Origin: Akkermansiaceae bacterium UBA2367
Lineage (GTDB): Bacteria; Verrucomicrobiota; Verrucomicrobiia; Verrucomicrobiales; DEV007
Reading direction: 5' to 3'
Assembly (NCBI GenBank): GCA_002344525.1
Contig: DDTJ01000013.1
Coordinates: forward strand, 1-34,388
DNA length: 34,388 bases
The notes beneath the pieces are model-generated. The model was not told the origin of the DNA and did not search any database. It was given only the letters and a program-made list of their open reading frames with translations. Shown one piece after another: positions 9,009 to 16,732 of the stretch. The number at the start of each line of letters is the position of its first letter. Within the stretch, counting starts at the first letter, position 1. The translations under genes were made by a program, and so were the position numbers.

Positions 9009-9105
9009 TTCCGTGAGGATACGCCGGAAGCGTCGGGGAGCAACGCGAGCTTGGCTGAATTCGCGCCGCGCGTCGCCCGCTTGGATCACCGACATTCGTT
9101 TGCCA

Positions 9106-9134
9106 TTGACCAAATTCCCGTTTTTGGGCAGAAT
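9106..9134 (+). promoter_or_regulatory. Candidate sigma70-type promoter giving a leaderless mRNA
   Basis: TTGACC at 9106-9111 and CAGAAT at 9129-9134 are separated by exactly 17 bases. They match the consensus at 5 of 6 and 4 of 6 positions. A start site about seven bases after the -10 box would fall on the ATG at 9141, so the mRNA would have essentially no leader. No Shine-Dalgarno is present. Predicted by eye only. Confidence 0.4.
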
Positions 9135-9140
9135 CCGTCC

Positions 9141-10274
9141 ATGACTCGGAGATTCCCCCTCTTTTCCGCCCGGTCCTCCGTCGGCGTGGCGCGGCGCATC
9201 CCTTCGAGCGGGGCCCTCGGCAAAGGGCGGGGACGGACGCTCGCGGCCTTCCTCCTCTGCGCGGCGGCTTGGTTCGTCCCTCCAGCCCGGTCCCAGGAGA
9301 CGGCATCCGAGACGGTCCAGCCTCTCACGGAGCTGGAGAAGCGCTTCGAGGAGGCCTACGCGCAAATCCAGGAGCCGATCACCCGCTTGAACGCCTCCTA
9401 TGCGGACGCGCTCGCCCGCCTCCTCGCCTCGGAGACGGCCGCCGGGAAATTCGACGCGGTGCTGCAAGTCAAAGAGGAGATCGAGGGCTTCGGCGACGGC
9501 AGCGAGTTCAGCGCCGACTCCTTCCGCAAGAGGAAGACCGCGCACCCCTCCATCGCCGCGATGCGGACGAAGTATCTTGCGGAGCGGAAGCGGCTGTGGA
9601 ATGTCGGGAGGAAAAGCCGGGCGGACTTGCTCCGGAACTACCAGACGGCGCTCGCCTCGCTGGAGCAGGAGCAGACGAAGCTCGGGAATCTGGAGGCCGC
9701 CCATGCCGCCCGCAACGCCCGCATGGCTCTCGACGGGGATGCGAGGTTCTCCCCCGACGACCCCGCCGAAGGGCCGTCCGCCTTCCGGGCCAAGATCCAT
9801 CTCGTCGCCAAAGGCGAGGTGGAGCTCCGCCACAATGGCTCGCGACTGTCCTGCCGGAATCTTTTCCCCGACCGGACCAAATACACCAATGGCACCAGTG
9901 GCGACATTTCGGTGAAGGCCGGGGACGTGGTCGTCGTGAGCATGAAATCGACCGCCGTCTACCGCAGCTTCATCCTGTCAATCGAGAGCGAAGACGGACG
10001 GACCGCGATCCCGGTGGCCTGCGCCGACTTCCGCTACCTCGGCTCCGATCTCGGCGAGAGAGCCCTGAACCCGGACCCCGAAGCTCTCGCCATGATCGAC
10101 GACTCGCCGGAGGCCGGTACCCCCGACGCGGACATGAGCACGATGTGGCTCGGCAAATCCCTTTCGAGCGCGTCCCGCTCCGGCAGCGAGTGGGTCAGAT
10201 GCGGTCCCGGCGCGGTGTGGCACAGCTACGGGGTGCTGATCCGCGAGGACATGCTGCGTCCGGGCGGACCTTGA
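9141..10274 (+). CDS. Secreted coiled-coil protein of unknown function
   Basis: A 377-residue protein. The N-terminus has a long basic region, then a hydrophobic core (LAAFLLCAAAWFVPPARS) with likely signal peptidase cleavage before QETA. Residues about 55-200 are strongly helical and charged (ELEKRFEEAYAQIQEP; SLEQEQTKLGNLEAAHAA), consistent with a coiled coil. The C-terminal half looks beta-rich (HLVAKGEVELRHNGSRL; SIESEDGRTAIPVACADF), perhaps a small jelly-roll or PA14-like fold. This two-part arrangement is common among secreted proteins of Planctomycetes and Verrucomicrobia with no known role. The frame stays open upstream to 7665, but that stretch is antisense to sufS and is not protein-like. 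Confidence 0.75.
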   Translation: MTRRFPLFSARSSVGVARRIPSSGALGKGRGRTLAAFLLCAAAWFVPPARSQETASETVQPLTELEKRFEEAYAQIQEPITRLNASYADALARLLASETAAGKFDAVLQVKEEIEGFGDGSEFSADSFRKRKTAHPSIAAMRTKYLAERKRLWNVGRKSRADLLRNYQTALASLEQEQTKLGNLEAAHAARNARMALDGDARFSPDDPAEGPSAFRAKIHLVAKGEVELRHNGSRLSCRNLFPDRTKYTNGTSGDISVKAGDVVVVSMKSTAVYRSFILSIESEDGRTAIPVACADFRYLGSDLGERALNPDPEALAMIDDSPEAGTPDADMSTMWLGKSLSSASRSGSEWVRCGPGAVWHSYGVLIREDMLRPGGP

Positions 10275-10371
10275 CAGGCCAGCACGCCCTCTTTCATGAG
10301 AATTCGGTTGCCTCGGAGGTCACGCGTCAGCTAGTGTCAGGTCGATTTCAGGCCGATCCCCTCCCCTTGCG

Positions 10372-11145
10372 ATGGCGAAACGAAAGACCTCCTCCTCCCG
10401 AACCGAGAAAGCCGCCGCCGTCCCTGTCGTCGCCCTCTGCGGTCGCGCCGCGAACGGGGAGAGCCGCCCTTGGCTCGCCGAGGGGGCGGACGGCCATTTC
10501 TATTTCCTGAAACGCGACAACGTCTCCCGCGACCGGCTCGTGACGGACTACCTCATCAGCCGCCTCGCCGAGGAATGCGGCCTGCCCATCCCGCCTGTAC
10601 GGCTCCTCGAACTGCCCGCCGCGCTGCTCTCCCACAGCGCCCTCGACGGGATCGCCGGGCTCACGCCGGGGATCGCCTTCGGCTCGCTGCGCGCGCCCTT
10701 CGCCGAGGAGATCCGCTCGGGCCACCTCCGCTCCATCGACGCGGAGACGAAGCGGCGCTGCCTCTGTTTCGACTGGTGGACGCGCAACCCCGACCGCCGC
10801 CTCGACCGCGCCGGGGGCGATCCGAACGTGCTCTGGGATCCGGTCTTGCGGCAGATTCTGCTGATCGACCACGACCGCTGCCTCGACCCAGGTTTCGATC
10901 CGGCGGATTTCCGGCGCGGGCACGCCTTCCGCGACGAGATTCCCTTCTTGGAGCGGGCCTTCCTCGCGAAGTGGCGCACCCGCTTCGAGTCGGGGATCTA
11001 CAAGCTCGACAAGATCTGGGAGGAGATGCCCACCGAATGGCACGCCGGACCCGGCGGGAAGGCGCGCCTCACCTTCACCCGCGAGGAGGTCGAGGCCCGG
11101 CTCATCAAACCGGAGCTGCCCGTAGAGGGTCTGCTCGCCGGGTGA
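10372..11145 (+). CDS. HipA-like kinase (HipA_2 type)
   Basis: A 257-residue protein resembling the compact HipA-like kinases that travel with DUF3037 proteins. It is much shorter than E. coli HipA (about 440 residues) and lacks an N-terminal HipA_N region. Kinase landmarks are K47 (FYFLKRDN), the catalytic loop NPDRRLDR with D141, a metal-binding Asn in PNVLWD (N152), and a DFG-like IDHD (D166). It would phosphorylate a protein or small substrate using ATP, but the target is unknown. It ends 34 bases before the DUF3037 gene on the same strand. No HipB-like HTH antitoxin gene is adjacent, so a standard HipBA toxin-antitoxin pair is unlikely. Confidence 0.82.
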   Translation: MAKRKTSSSRTEKAAAVPVVALCGRAANGESRPWLAEGADGHFYFLKRDNVSRDRLVTDYLISRLAEECGLPIPPVRLLELPAALLSHSALDGIAGLTPGIAFGSLRAPFAEEIRSGHLRSIDAETKRRCLCFDWWTRNPDRRLDRAGGDPNVLWDPVLRQILLIDHDRCLDPGFDPADFRRGHAFRDEIPFLERAFLAKWRTRFESGIYKLDKIWEEMPTEWHAGPGGKARLTFTREEVEARLIKPELPVEGLLAG

Positions 11146-11179
11146 ACCCCCTTCGATCCCGCCATCCCGACGCCCCGCC

Positions 11180-12082
11180 ATGAACCTGATCCTCAACTAC
11201 GCCGCGATCGGCTTCCGCCCCTACCCGGAGCTGGGCGAATTCGTCAACGTGGGTATCGTTGCGGTGGAGGCGAAGAGCCGCTACCTCGGCTACAAGCTCG
11301 CCTCGCCGCAGCGCACCCGCCGGGTCGCCGCCTGCTTCCCCCAGCTCGACCTCGGCCTCTACAAGGCCGGGTTGAAGCGGCTCGAAAGCGAACTCTCCGC
11401 CCTCGCCATCGAGACGAACCACTGGACCGACGAGGCCCGCCAGATCGCGAAGAACCATCCCGCCCAAGGGGACTTCTTCGTCGGCAGGGAGGAGGGCGAC
11501 CTCTTCGCCACGCTCACCGCGCCGCAGGGCTCGCCCTTCTTCTACGCCGCCCGCGGCACCCGCCTCTGCGAGGACATGGAGGCGACCATCGCCGCGCTCT
11601 ACGACCGCTACGTCGAGCACCTGCACCTCACCCAGGCGGACTACGAGGAGAAGCGGCTCACCCGCGACCTCCGCCGCCTCCTCCAGACCCAGCGCCTCGG
11701 CCGGCTCTACCGCGAAGCTCCTTGGGTCGGGACCGACGCCTACCATGTCGGCATCCCCCTCGCCTTCACCCCGCGTGGCGCGGAGACGCCGGAGAAGGCG
11801 ATCAAACCCCTCAACCTCGCCCGCAGCACCCCGACGCCGATCTACACCTACGGCGACGAGTGGATCGCGAAAGTGGCCCGCCTCAAGCGCGTCGGCTGCC
11901 TGCCCGAGGAGTTCCTCTTCGTCGTGAAGATGCCGGAGGGCGGCGAGGAGCGCGTCGCTGCCGAGGAGATTTGCGCGGGCCTCGTCCGCGAAGGCGTCCA
12001 AGTCGCCGACATTGAAGACACCGCCGCGATCCTCGCCTTCGCGAAGATAGAGGAGCAGAGGGAGCTGAAGCTCACGGAGTGA
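11180..12082 (+). CDS. DUF3037 family protein, partner of the HipA-like kinase
   Basis: A 300-residue soluble protein with the DUF3037-like opening MNLILNYAAIGFRPYPELGE followed by FVNVGIVAV. The central part is helical (YDRYVEHLHLTQADYEEKRL), and the C-terminus is acidic (EDTAAILAFAKIEEQREL). No catalytic motif is evident. The ORF follows the kinase gene by 34 bases. This order is a recurring two-gene arrangement in bacteria, so the protein is the likely substrate, regulator or scaffold of the kinase. The function has not been established to my knowledge. It converges on the prenyltransferase-repeat gene with a 107-base gap in which I see no clear terminator. Confidence 0.82.
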   Translation: MNLILNYAAIGFRPYPELGEFVNVGIVAVEAKSRYLGYKLASPQRTRRVAACFPQLDLGLYKAGLKRLESELSALAIETNHWTDEARQIAKNHPAQGDFFVGREEGDLFATLTAPQGSPFFYAARGTRLCEDMEATIAALYDRYVEHLHLTQADYEEKRLTRDLRRLLQTQRLGRLYREAPWVGTDAYHVGIPLAFTPRGAETPEKAIKPLNLARSTPTPIYTYGDEWIAKVARLKRVGCLPEEFLFVVKMPEGGEERVAAEEICAGLVREGVQVADIEDTAAILAFAKIEEQRELKLTE

Positions 12083-12189
12083 CTGCTAACCGGCCCATAT
12101 GAAACTTGAGCGAATTACGAATTACAGGCCCAGCCATCCGCCCCATTGAGGCGTTGCGCGACGGACTAGGAAACGCGTTTTCGTAAGAG

Positions 12190-13380
12190 TCAAAGTTGGC
12201 GGTGGACATGTTGCAAGGCCAGCAGCGAATAGGCCGTCACCAGCACCGGATCGTTTTCCATCCAGCGGTTCGAGGCTTCGTTGATCCATGAGCCGTCTGG
12301 TTTCTGCCCGCCCATCAGTTTCAGGGCGAGTTCCTTTTTCCAATCGACCTTCCCGCCGTCCGGGGCGGTGAGCGACTTCGTCCCGGTGATGGCGAGAGCC
12401 TTGGCCATGGTGTGGTAGTAGTAGTAGAGCCCTTGCGCGTCGAGGCCGGGGTTCTCCTCTACGGTGTAGTTCCGCTGGAGCCAGTCCATGGCCGCGGCGA
12501 TGCGCGGGTCGTCGCGGTCCATGTCAGCGTAGATGAAGGAGAGCAGGCCGGCGTAGCTCATGCTGCCGTAGCTGCGCAGGGCGGTTTTGGTCCCACCGTC
12601 AGTCTTCAGCTCGATCTCCTCCGATTTCGTGTCGCCGGGGAAGTAGACGAAGCCGCCCTTGTCCTCCTCGCGCAGGCCGACCCCGCTGCCGAGGCGCTTC
12701 ACCGAGGACTCGCTGTTCTGCGTCGCGCTGACGAATTCGATGGCCGCGCCCCAGTCGAGGTCGAACTCCTTGCTCTCGTCGTAGGCGGTGTCGGCGAGGA
12801 CTTTCTGCGAGTAGTAGAGCGCCTCGAGGGCGAAGTGGGTGTTCGACAGGTCGGAGTGCGCGTAGCTGCCCCCGTAGCCGATGCCGCCGTCGAAGAGGTT
12901 GTCGACGACGCCTTTCTTGTCGTAGTCCTGCTGCTGGTTCACGAGGAGGCGGCGCGCTTTCGCGATCACGGGGAGATGCTCCTCCTTCCCGGACTGGACG
13001 AGGGCCATGATGGAGAGGGCGGTGTTGTAGGTGGCGAGCCCCTTGCCGTAGATGCCGCCGTCAGCCTTGATGCTGGCGAGGAGGTGGCCGTAGCCCTTCT
13101 CCGCCTCCGTCGGAAGCCCCTCAGCAGGGTCGCGGTTGGGATCGCCGAGCAGGGAGGAGATGGCGAGGGCGCTGATGCCCGGGTTTCCCGGATCGCTCCA
13201 TGAACCGGTCTTGGCGTCCTGCTGGCTCTTCAGATAGTCCACGCCTTTGGCGATGGCGCGTTCGATTTCGAGTTTCAGGGAGACGTTCGCCCCGTCGGGA
13301 CCGGGGGCGAGGCGCTCCTGCGCGGAGAGGGGGAAGGCGGCGGACAGGGCGATGGCGAGGGGGACGAGGATGGGTTTCAT
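12190..13380 (-). CDS. Secreted prenyltransferase/squalene-oxidase repeat protein
   Basis: A 396-residue exported protein with signal peptide MKPILVPLAIALSAAFPLSA before QERL. The mature part is an alpha/alpha toroid. Several repeats match the terpene cyclase/prenyltransferase repeat: GVDYLKSQQ with GSWSD near the start, DGGIYGKGLATYNTALSI, GGIGYGGSYAHSDLSNTHFA, SYAGLLSFIYADMDRDDPRI and a last GGQKPDGSWIN. No squalene cyclase DxDD motif is visible, so it is probably a binding or structural protein. It follows the YdjY-like gene in one operon. An in-frame ATG at 13455 overlaps the YdjY stop (ATGA) and would add 25 residues. I prefer 13380 because it puts the signal peptide at the N-terminus. 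Confidence 0.82.
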   Translation of the reverse strand: MKPILVPLAIALSAAFPLSAQERLAPGPDGANVSLKLEIERAIAKGVDYLKSQQDAKTGSWSDPGNPGISALAISSLLGDPNRDPAEGLPTEAEKGYGHLLASIKADGGIYGKGLATYNTALSIMALVQSGKEEHLPVIAKARRLLVNQQQDYDKKGVVDNLFDGGIGYGGSYAHSDLSNTHFALEALYYSQKVLADTAYDESKEFDLDWGAAIEFVSATQNSESSVKRLGSGVGLREEDKGGFVYFPGDTKSEEIELKTDGGTKTALRSYGSMSYAGLLSFIYADMDRDDPRIAAAMDWLQRNYTVEENPGLDAQGLYYYYHTMAKALAITGTKSLTAPDGGKVDWKKELALKLMGGQKPDGSWINEASNRWMENDPVLVTAYSLLALQHVHRQL

Positions 13381-13451
13381 GGAGGGTGGGTTCGGTGGAA
13401 GGGTGGAATGGGTCGGGAGGAGTGGAAGTAGAGGCGGAGGGATCGGCGCGT

Positions 13452-14210
13452 TCATTCCGCTTGGATGGCTCGGGGTTCGCCAGCCCGGATCGTGAAGATG
13501 CCTTTCGTCCCGATCTCAGGGATCGCGCGATGGCGGGCGCCCCAGCGTTCGTCAATGTCCGCGCCGTCGCGGGTCATGTTGAAGAGGGCGAGGGGGTCGA
13601 GGTAGATCGCGACGATGGAGCCTTCGGCCTCGGCCATGAAACGCCCGTCCTCCACCGTCGATCCCGTGTAGATCCAGCCGCCCGGCGTCATCGCCTCGGC
13701 GCTCTCCCCGTCCATGACGAGTTCGTAGCCGGGCTGCTTCGCGCGGCCCTCGGCTTGGAAGGTGAAGCTCACCGTCTCGCCCCGGTCCGCCTCCTTGCCG
13801 CCTTCCTTTTCGAGCGCCTCGGGCGGGAGGAAGCGGTTGAAGACATCCCCGTAGCCCGCGCGGTAGCGCAGCAGCTTCATCGCGATCTGGAGATGCAGGG
13901 GCGGGACCGCAGTGGTGAGGATGGACTCGTGGACCTTGCCTTTCTCGTGGACGAGCAGGTATTCGACCGGACCGCCCTCGCGCATATTCACCGTCGCGGG
14001 CAGGCGAATTTCGCGCGTCTTTGCGTCGAACTCGATTTCGCCGAGGCGGTAGCGGTGCTCGCCGATCCGTTCCACCTTCGCCTTCTCCGCTTCTTCCGCC
14101 ATCGGTGCCTCCTCGGGCGGGCGGGTCGGTGCCTTCCGTTCCGGCTCCTGCGCGGGGAGGAGCAGGGGCAGGGCGGCGCAAAGGAGGAGCCATCCAGGGC
14201 GAGGCGACAT
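13452..14210 (-). CDS. Secreted YdjY-domain protein
   Basis: A 252-residue exported protein with signal peptide (MSPRPGWLLLCAALPLLLPA, then QEPE). A charged linker is followed by the pattern typical of YdjY-domain proteins: TREIRLPATVNMREGGPVEY, then LLVHEKGKVHESILTT and a PLHLQIAMKLL helix. Residues after about 120 contain further beta-rich segments. The function of the family is unknown. The gene sits directly upstream of a prenyltransferase-repeat gene, a pairing also seen in other PVC bacteria as far as I recall, so the two may form one extracytoplasmic complex. An extended frame to 14342 runs antisense to the OsmC start and is not preferred. Confidence 0.78.
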   Translation of the reverse strand: MSPRPGWLLLCAALPLLLPAQEPERKAPTRPPEEAPMAEEAEKAKVERIGEHRYRLGEIEFDAKTREIRLPATVNMREGGPVEYLLVHEKGKVHESILTTAVPPLHLQIAMKLLRYRAGYGDVFNRFLPPEALEKEGGKEADRGETVSFTFQAEGRAKQPGYELVMDGESAEAMTPGGWIYTGSTVEDGRFMAEAEGSIVAIYLDPLALFNMTRDGADIDERWGARHRAIPEIGTKGIFTIRAGEPRAIQAE

Positions 14211-14322
14211 GGGAATCCGAGGATACGCGAGTTTCCTCCCGCTGAAAAGGCCGTGTCTCGTGACAAAACCGGGCGCAAAACGCAGGCTTGCCTCCCGCCC
14301 CGGACCGGGCGACTGCTTTCCG

Positions 14323-14769
14323 ATGAGCGAACACCATGCCACCCTCTCGTGGAGCCGCGGCGACAGCGGCTTCGGCTACAAGGAATACTCCCGCACCCAC
14401 TCGTGGACTTTCCCGCGCAGCGGGCAGAGCCTGCGCGCCGCTGCCGCGCCCGCCTTCCTCGGGGCGGAGGACTGCGTCGATCCCGAGGAGGCCTTCGCCG
14501 CCGCCCTCGCGAGCTGCCACATGCTGACCTTCCTCGCCGTCGCCTCGATGAGCGGCTATGTCGTGGATCGATACGACGATGCTCCCGTGGGCTATCTGGA
14601 GAAGGGCGAGAACGGCAAGCCTTGGCTCGCCCGCGTCGCGCTGCGCCCGAAGATCATTTTCTCCGGGGAGAAGCAGCCCTCGCCGGAGGAGCTTGCCAAG
14701 CTCCACGAAAAGGCGCATCGCGAGTGTTTCCTCGCGAATTCGGCGAAGACCGCGGTGACTTGGGAGTGA
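14323..14769 (+). CDS. OsmC-family peroxiredoxin
   Basis: Thiol-dependent peroxidase that reduces organic hydroperoxides in the cytoplasm. The 148-residue protein has the two conserved cysteines, C65 (LASCHMLTFLA) and C135 (AHRECFLANSAKT), in the expected spacing and length for OsmC/Ohr-type proteins. The segment FGYKEYSRTHSWTF near the N-terminus matches a YhfA/OsmC-like subgroup rather than classical Ohr. The ATG at 14323 is chosen because the longer frame from 14209 adds a basic stretch without similarity. It is divergent from the YdjY gene and convergent with the FHA gene. Confidence 0.93.
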   Translation: MSEHHATLSWSRGDSGFGYKEYSRTHSWTFPRSGQSLRAAAAPAFLGAEDCVDPEEAFAAALASCHMLTFLAVASMSGYVVDRYDDAPVGYLEKGENGKPWLARVALRPKIIFSGEKQPSPEELAKLHEKAHRECFLANSAKTAVTWE

Positions 14770-14806
14770 GGCGCGGGCTGGAGCCAGCCGATGCTTCGAG
14801 AGACGT

Positions 14807-14832
14807 CCGGGAAGCTCCCGCGAGCTTCCCGG
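14807..14832. terminator. Strong hairpin between convergent genes
   Basis: A perfect 10-bp stem, CCGGGAAGCT / AGCTTCCCGG with a six-base loop, lies between the osmC-like stop (14769) and the FHA gene stop (14868). There is no T-run on either side, so it would be a Rho-dependent pause or mRNA-end stabiliser rather than a classic intrinsic terminator. Confidence 0.4.
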
Positions 14833-14867
14833 CAGTCCCGTTGGCAAATCCGGAAGCCGCCCCCTCC

Positions 14868-15551
14868 TCACTGCCCGGGTTTCTTCGGCAGCGGGATGGT
14901 CGGTGCTGACGGGGCGGTGCCGGGGGCGGGAGGCGCGGCCGTGGGCGGACGGAGGGCTTGGCCGGGGGCCGGGGGCTTGAGGGGCGCACCGCCGGGCAGC
15001 GGCTGCTGCAAGGGCTTCGGCGCGACGCCGGGGGGAACGCCGGGCGCGGCACCGGGAGCAGGGGCGGGAGGACCGCCCGGCTTGCGAACTTGCTCCAGCC
15101 TCACAGTGGTCCCGCCCGGAGTCACGGCAACCGGAGTCGCGGCGACCGCCACCGCGACCGGGGCGGTTTTCGGCCCCGTCTCCTTCACGACTTTCTGGAG
15201 GGAGGCGACCAGCTCCGCCAGCGGGGTGGCGGCGAGCACGGTCGAGGGGACGAACCACGCGGGGACGACCGTGCCGACAAGGAGCCGGTCCATCGGGTTC
15301 AGCGCCACCCCTTCGGGGCCGACGCGCTGGCCGTTCACCTGGGTGCCGTTGGTCGATCCGGGATCGACGACGCGCCAAGCCCCGCCCCCGTCGCGCACGA
15401 GGCGTCCGTGCCGCACCGAGACTTCGGCGACGAGGATCTGGATGTCGTTCTCGGGGCTGCGACCGAAGGTGGCGGAGTCGCCGGCGAGGTCGTGGCGGGC
15501 CGGCTCTTCGCCGGGGATGGAGACGATTAGGGAGAAGGCGTTTTCTGACAT
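14868..15551 (-). CDS. FHA-domain protein with Pro/Ala/Gly-rich tail
   Basis: A 227-residue protein. Residues about 5-100 form a forkhead-associated domain that binds phosphothreonine peptides. Visible hallmarks are FGRS (29-32), the SVRH motif (45-48) and STNGT (66-70). The tail from about 125 onward is low complexity, first valine and alanine-rich and then long runs of Pro, Ala and Gly, probably disordered. No kinase or catalytic domain is attached. An ATG three codons upstream (15560) is equally possible. It follows the alpha/beta hydrolase gene by about 30 bases on the same strand. A Ser/Thr kinase partner is expected elsewhere. Confidence 0.87.
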   Translation of the reverse strand: MSENAFSLIVSIPGEEPARHDLAGDSATFGRSPENDIQILVAEVSVRHGRLVRDGGGAWRVVDPGSTNGTQVNGQRVGPEGVALNPMDRLLVGTVVPAWFVPSTVLAATPLAELVASLQKVVKETGPKTAPVAVAVAATPVAVTPGGTTVRLEQVRKPGGPPAPAPGAAPGVPPGVAPKPLQQPLPGGAPLKPPAPGQALRPPTAAPPAPGTAPSAPTIPLPKKPGQ

Positions 15552-15583
15552 GGGGGACATTTTCCGAAAAAGCCGCCCCGATG

Positions 15584-16483
15584 TCAACGCGATCCGTCCA
15601 GAGATCTGTCTGGCGCGGAAATGGCGTGGCTTTCGCGATCCAGCCATGCCCGCACCGCGTTGGCGATTCCCTCGGGCTCCGCCTCGCGGTGGGGCTCGTG
15701 CCGGGCGCCGGAGACGAGGAGCCAGGTTTTCCGCTCCCCGGGGAGATGGCGGAAGAGCTCCTCGGCGTATGGAGGCGGGCACACCCCGTCCTCGGCCCCT
15801 TGGGTGAGGAGAAAAGAGAGGTCGGGGCGGATGCGGGCCGCCTCCTCCATCACAGCCCCCTCTGCCGCGAGGAGGTCTGTCGCGAAACGCAGCGAAACGC
15901 GGTGGTGTCCGCCGTCGCGCCGTCGCGCCGCCTCGGCCGCGGAAGCGCCGGTGTGGAAGCAATCCCTCGCCCGCACCCCGCTGCCGAGGGTCAGTTTCGG
16001 AAACCGCCGGGCCAAGGCGGAGGCGAGGGCGATCTTGAGGCGCGGCTGGCCGTGCGAAGGGCGAAGCAGGGGCGAGCTGAGCCAGACCCAGCGCAGGCGG
16101 GCGAGGAAGGCCTCGCGCGAACGCCGCGCCAGCCAAGGCAGGAGGAGGAAGGCACCGGTGGAATGGGCGAAGATTCCGACCGGGGCGAGGTCCATCGCCT
16201 CCATCATTTCGTCGAGGAGGTCGCCGGCCTCCGCCACGGCGGGCATGTCCCCGCGGATGCCTTCGGAAGCCCCGTTCCCCGGCCAGTCGAAACTCGCGGC
16301 GCGGTATCCGGCCCCGGCCACCAAGCCCGCCGCCCAACTGTGCCAGCCCGAGTGGTCGCCGAGCCCGTGGAGCAGCAGCACATCGCCGAGGGGTCGCTCC
16401 ACGGCGGGCCATTCCCTCGCGAGGAGGGTTTTCCCGAGCGCCGCGGAGCGGAGGCGGCGGGTGGAGGAGGCAGGGGGACTCAC
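15584..16483 (-). CDS. Alpha/beta hydrolase (monoacylglycerol lipase-like)
   Basis: A 299-residue cytoplasmic serine hydrolase. The start is GTG at 16483. The oxyanion region is LLLHGLGDHSG (37-47) and the nucleophile elbow is FAHSTGAFL (S108). The probable acid is D232 (TQGAEDG) and the base H262 (SGARHEPHRE). Order and spacing fit the Hydrolase_4 (monoglyceride lipase/lysophospholipase) family. The substrate is probably a lipid ester, but it cannot be read from sequence. It is the first gene of a two-gene unit with the FHA protein, and its upstream region is shared with the divergent tRNA gene. Confidence 0.87.
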   Translation of the reverse strand: MSPPASSTRRLRSAALGKTLLAREWPAVERPLGDVLLLHGLGDHSGWHSWAAGLVAGAGYRAASFDWPGNGASEGIRGDMPAVAEAGDLLDEMMEAMDLAPVGIFAHSTGAFLLLPWLARRSREAFLARLRWVWLSSPLLRPSHGQPRLKIALASALARRFPKLTLGSGVRARDCFHTGASAAEAARRRDGGHHRVSLRFATDLLAAEGAVMEEAARIRPDLSFLLTQGAEDGVCPPPYAEELFRHLPGERKTWLLVSGARHEPHREAEPEGIANAVRAWLDRESHAISAPDRSLDGSR

Positions 16484-16518
16484 GGCCCTATGCTCGCCCA
16501 GCCGGGGAAATATTCCAG

Positions 16519-16547
16519 TTGCGGATGCCGCGAGCGGAGCTTATTTT
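16519..16547 (+). promoter_or_regulatory. Candidate promoter of tRNA-Val
   Basis: TTGCGG at 16519-16524 and TATTTT at 16542-16547 are separated by 17 bases, with the tRNA 5' end 22 bases downstream. The -35 box is weak (3 of 6) and the -10 box matches 4 of 6. The position makes it the best candidate, but no experiment supports it. Confidence 0.33.
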
Positions 16548-16568
16548 CGCGGCCCTCGTAGGGAATTT

Positions 16569-16643
16569 GCGCGGTTAGCTCAGGGGTAGAGCATCACCTT
16601 GACACGGTGGGGGTCACAGGTTCAAATCCTGTATCGCGCACCA
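16569..16643 (+). tRNA. tRNA-Val (anticodon GAC)
   Basis: A complete cloverleaf can be folded by hand. The acceptor stem is GCGCGGT with ATCGCGC (one G-T pair) and the discriminator is A. The D arm is GCTC/GAGC. The anticodon stem is TCACC/GGTGG around loop TTGACAC, with GAC at 16601-16603. The T arm is ACAGG/CCTGT with loop TTCAAAT. The CCA end (16641-16643) is encoded in the gene. It reads the valine codons GUC and GUU. Confidence 0.97.
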
Positions 16644-16732
16644 TCCCGACGAAGCTCGCCATGTCGCGGGTTCCGGGGAATCCGGCTGGTAAAGGGCTGG
16701 CGGCAAACAGTCGGTGGAAAGGGAAACGTAGA

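Noticed and set aside
12083..12189. Intrinsic terminator between convergent genes
   Set aside because: Only short, weak pairings such as AAACGCGTTT; no convincing stem with a T-run.
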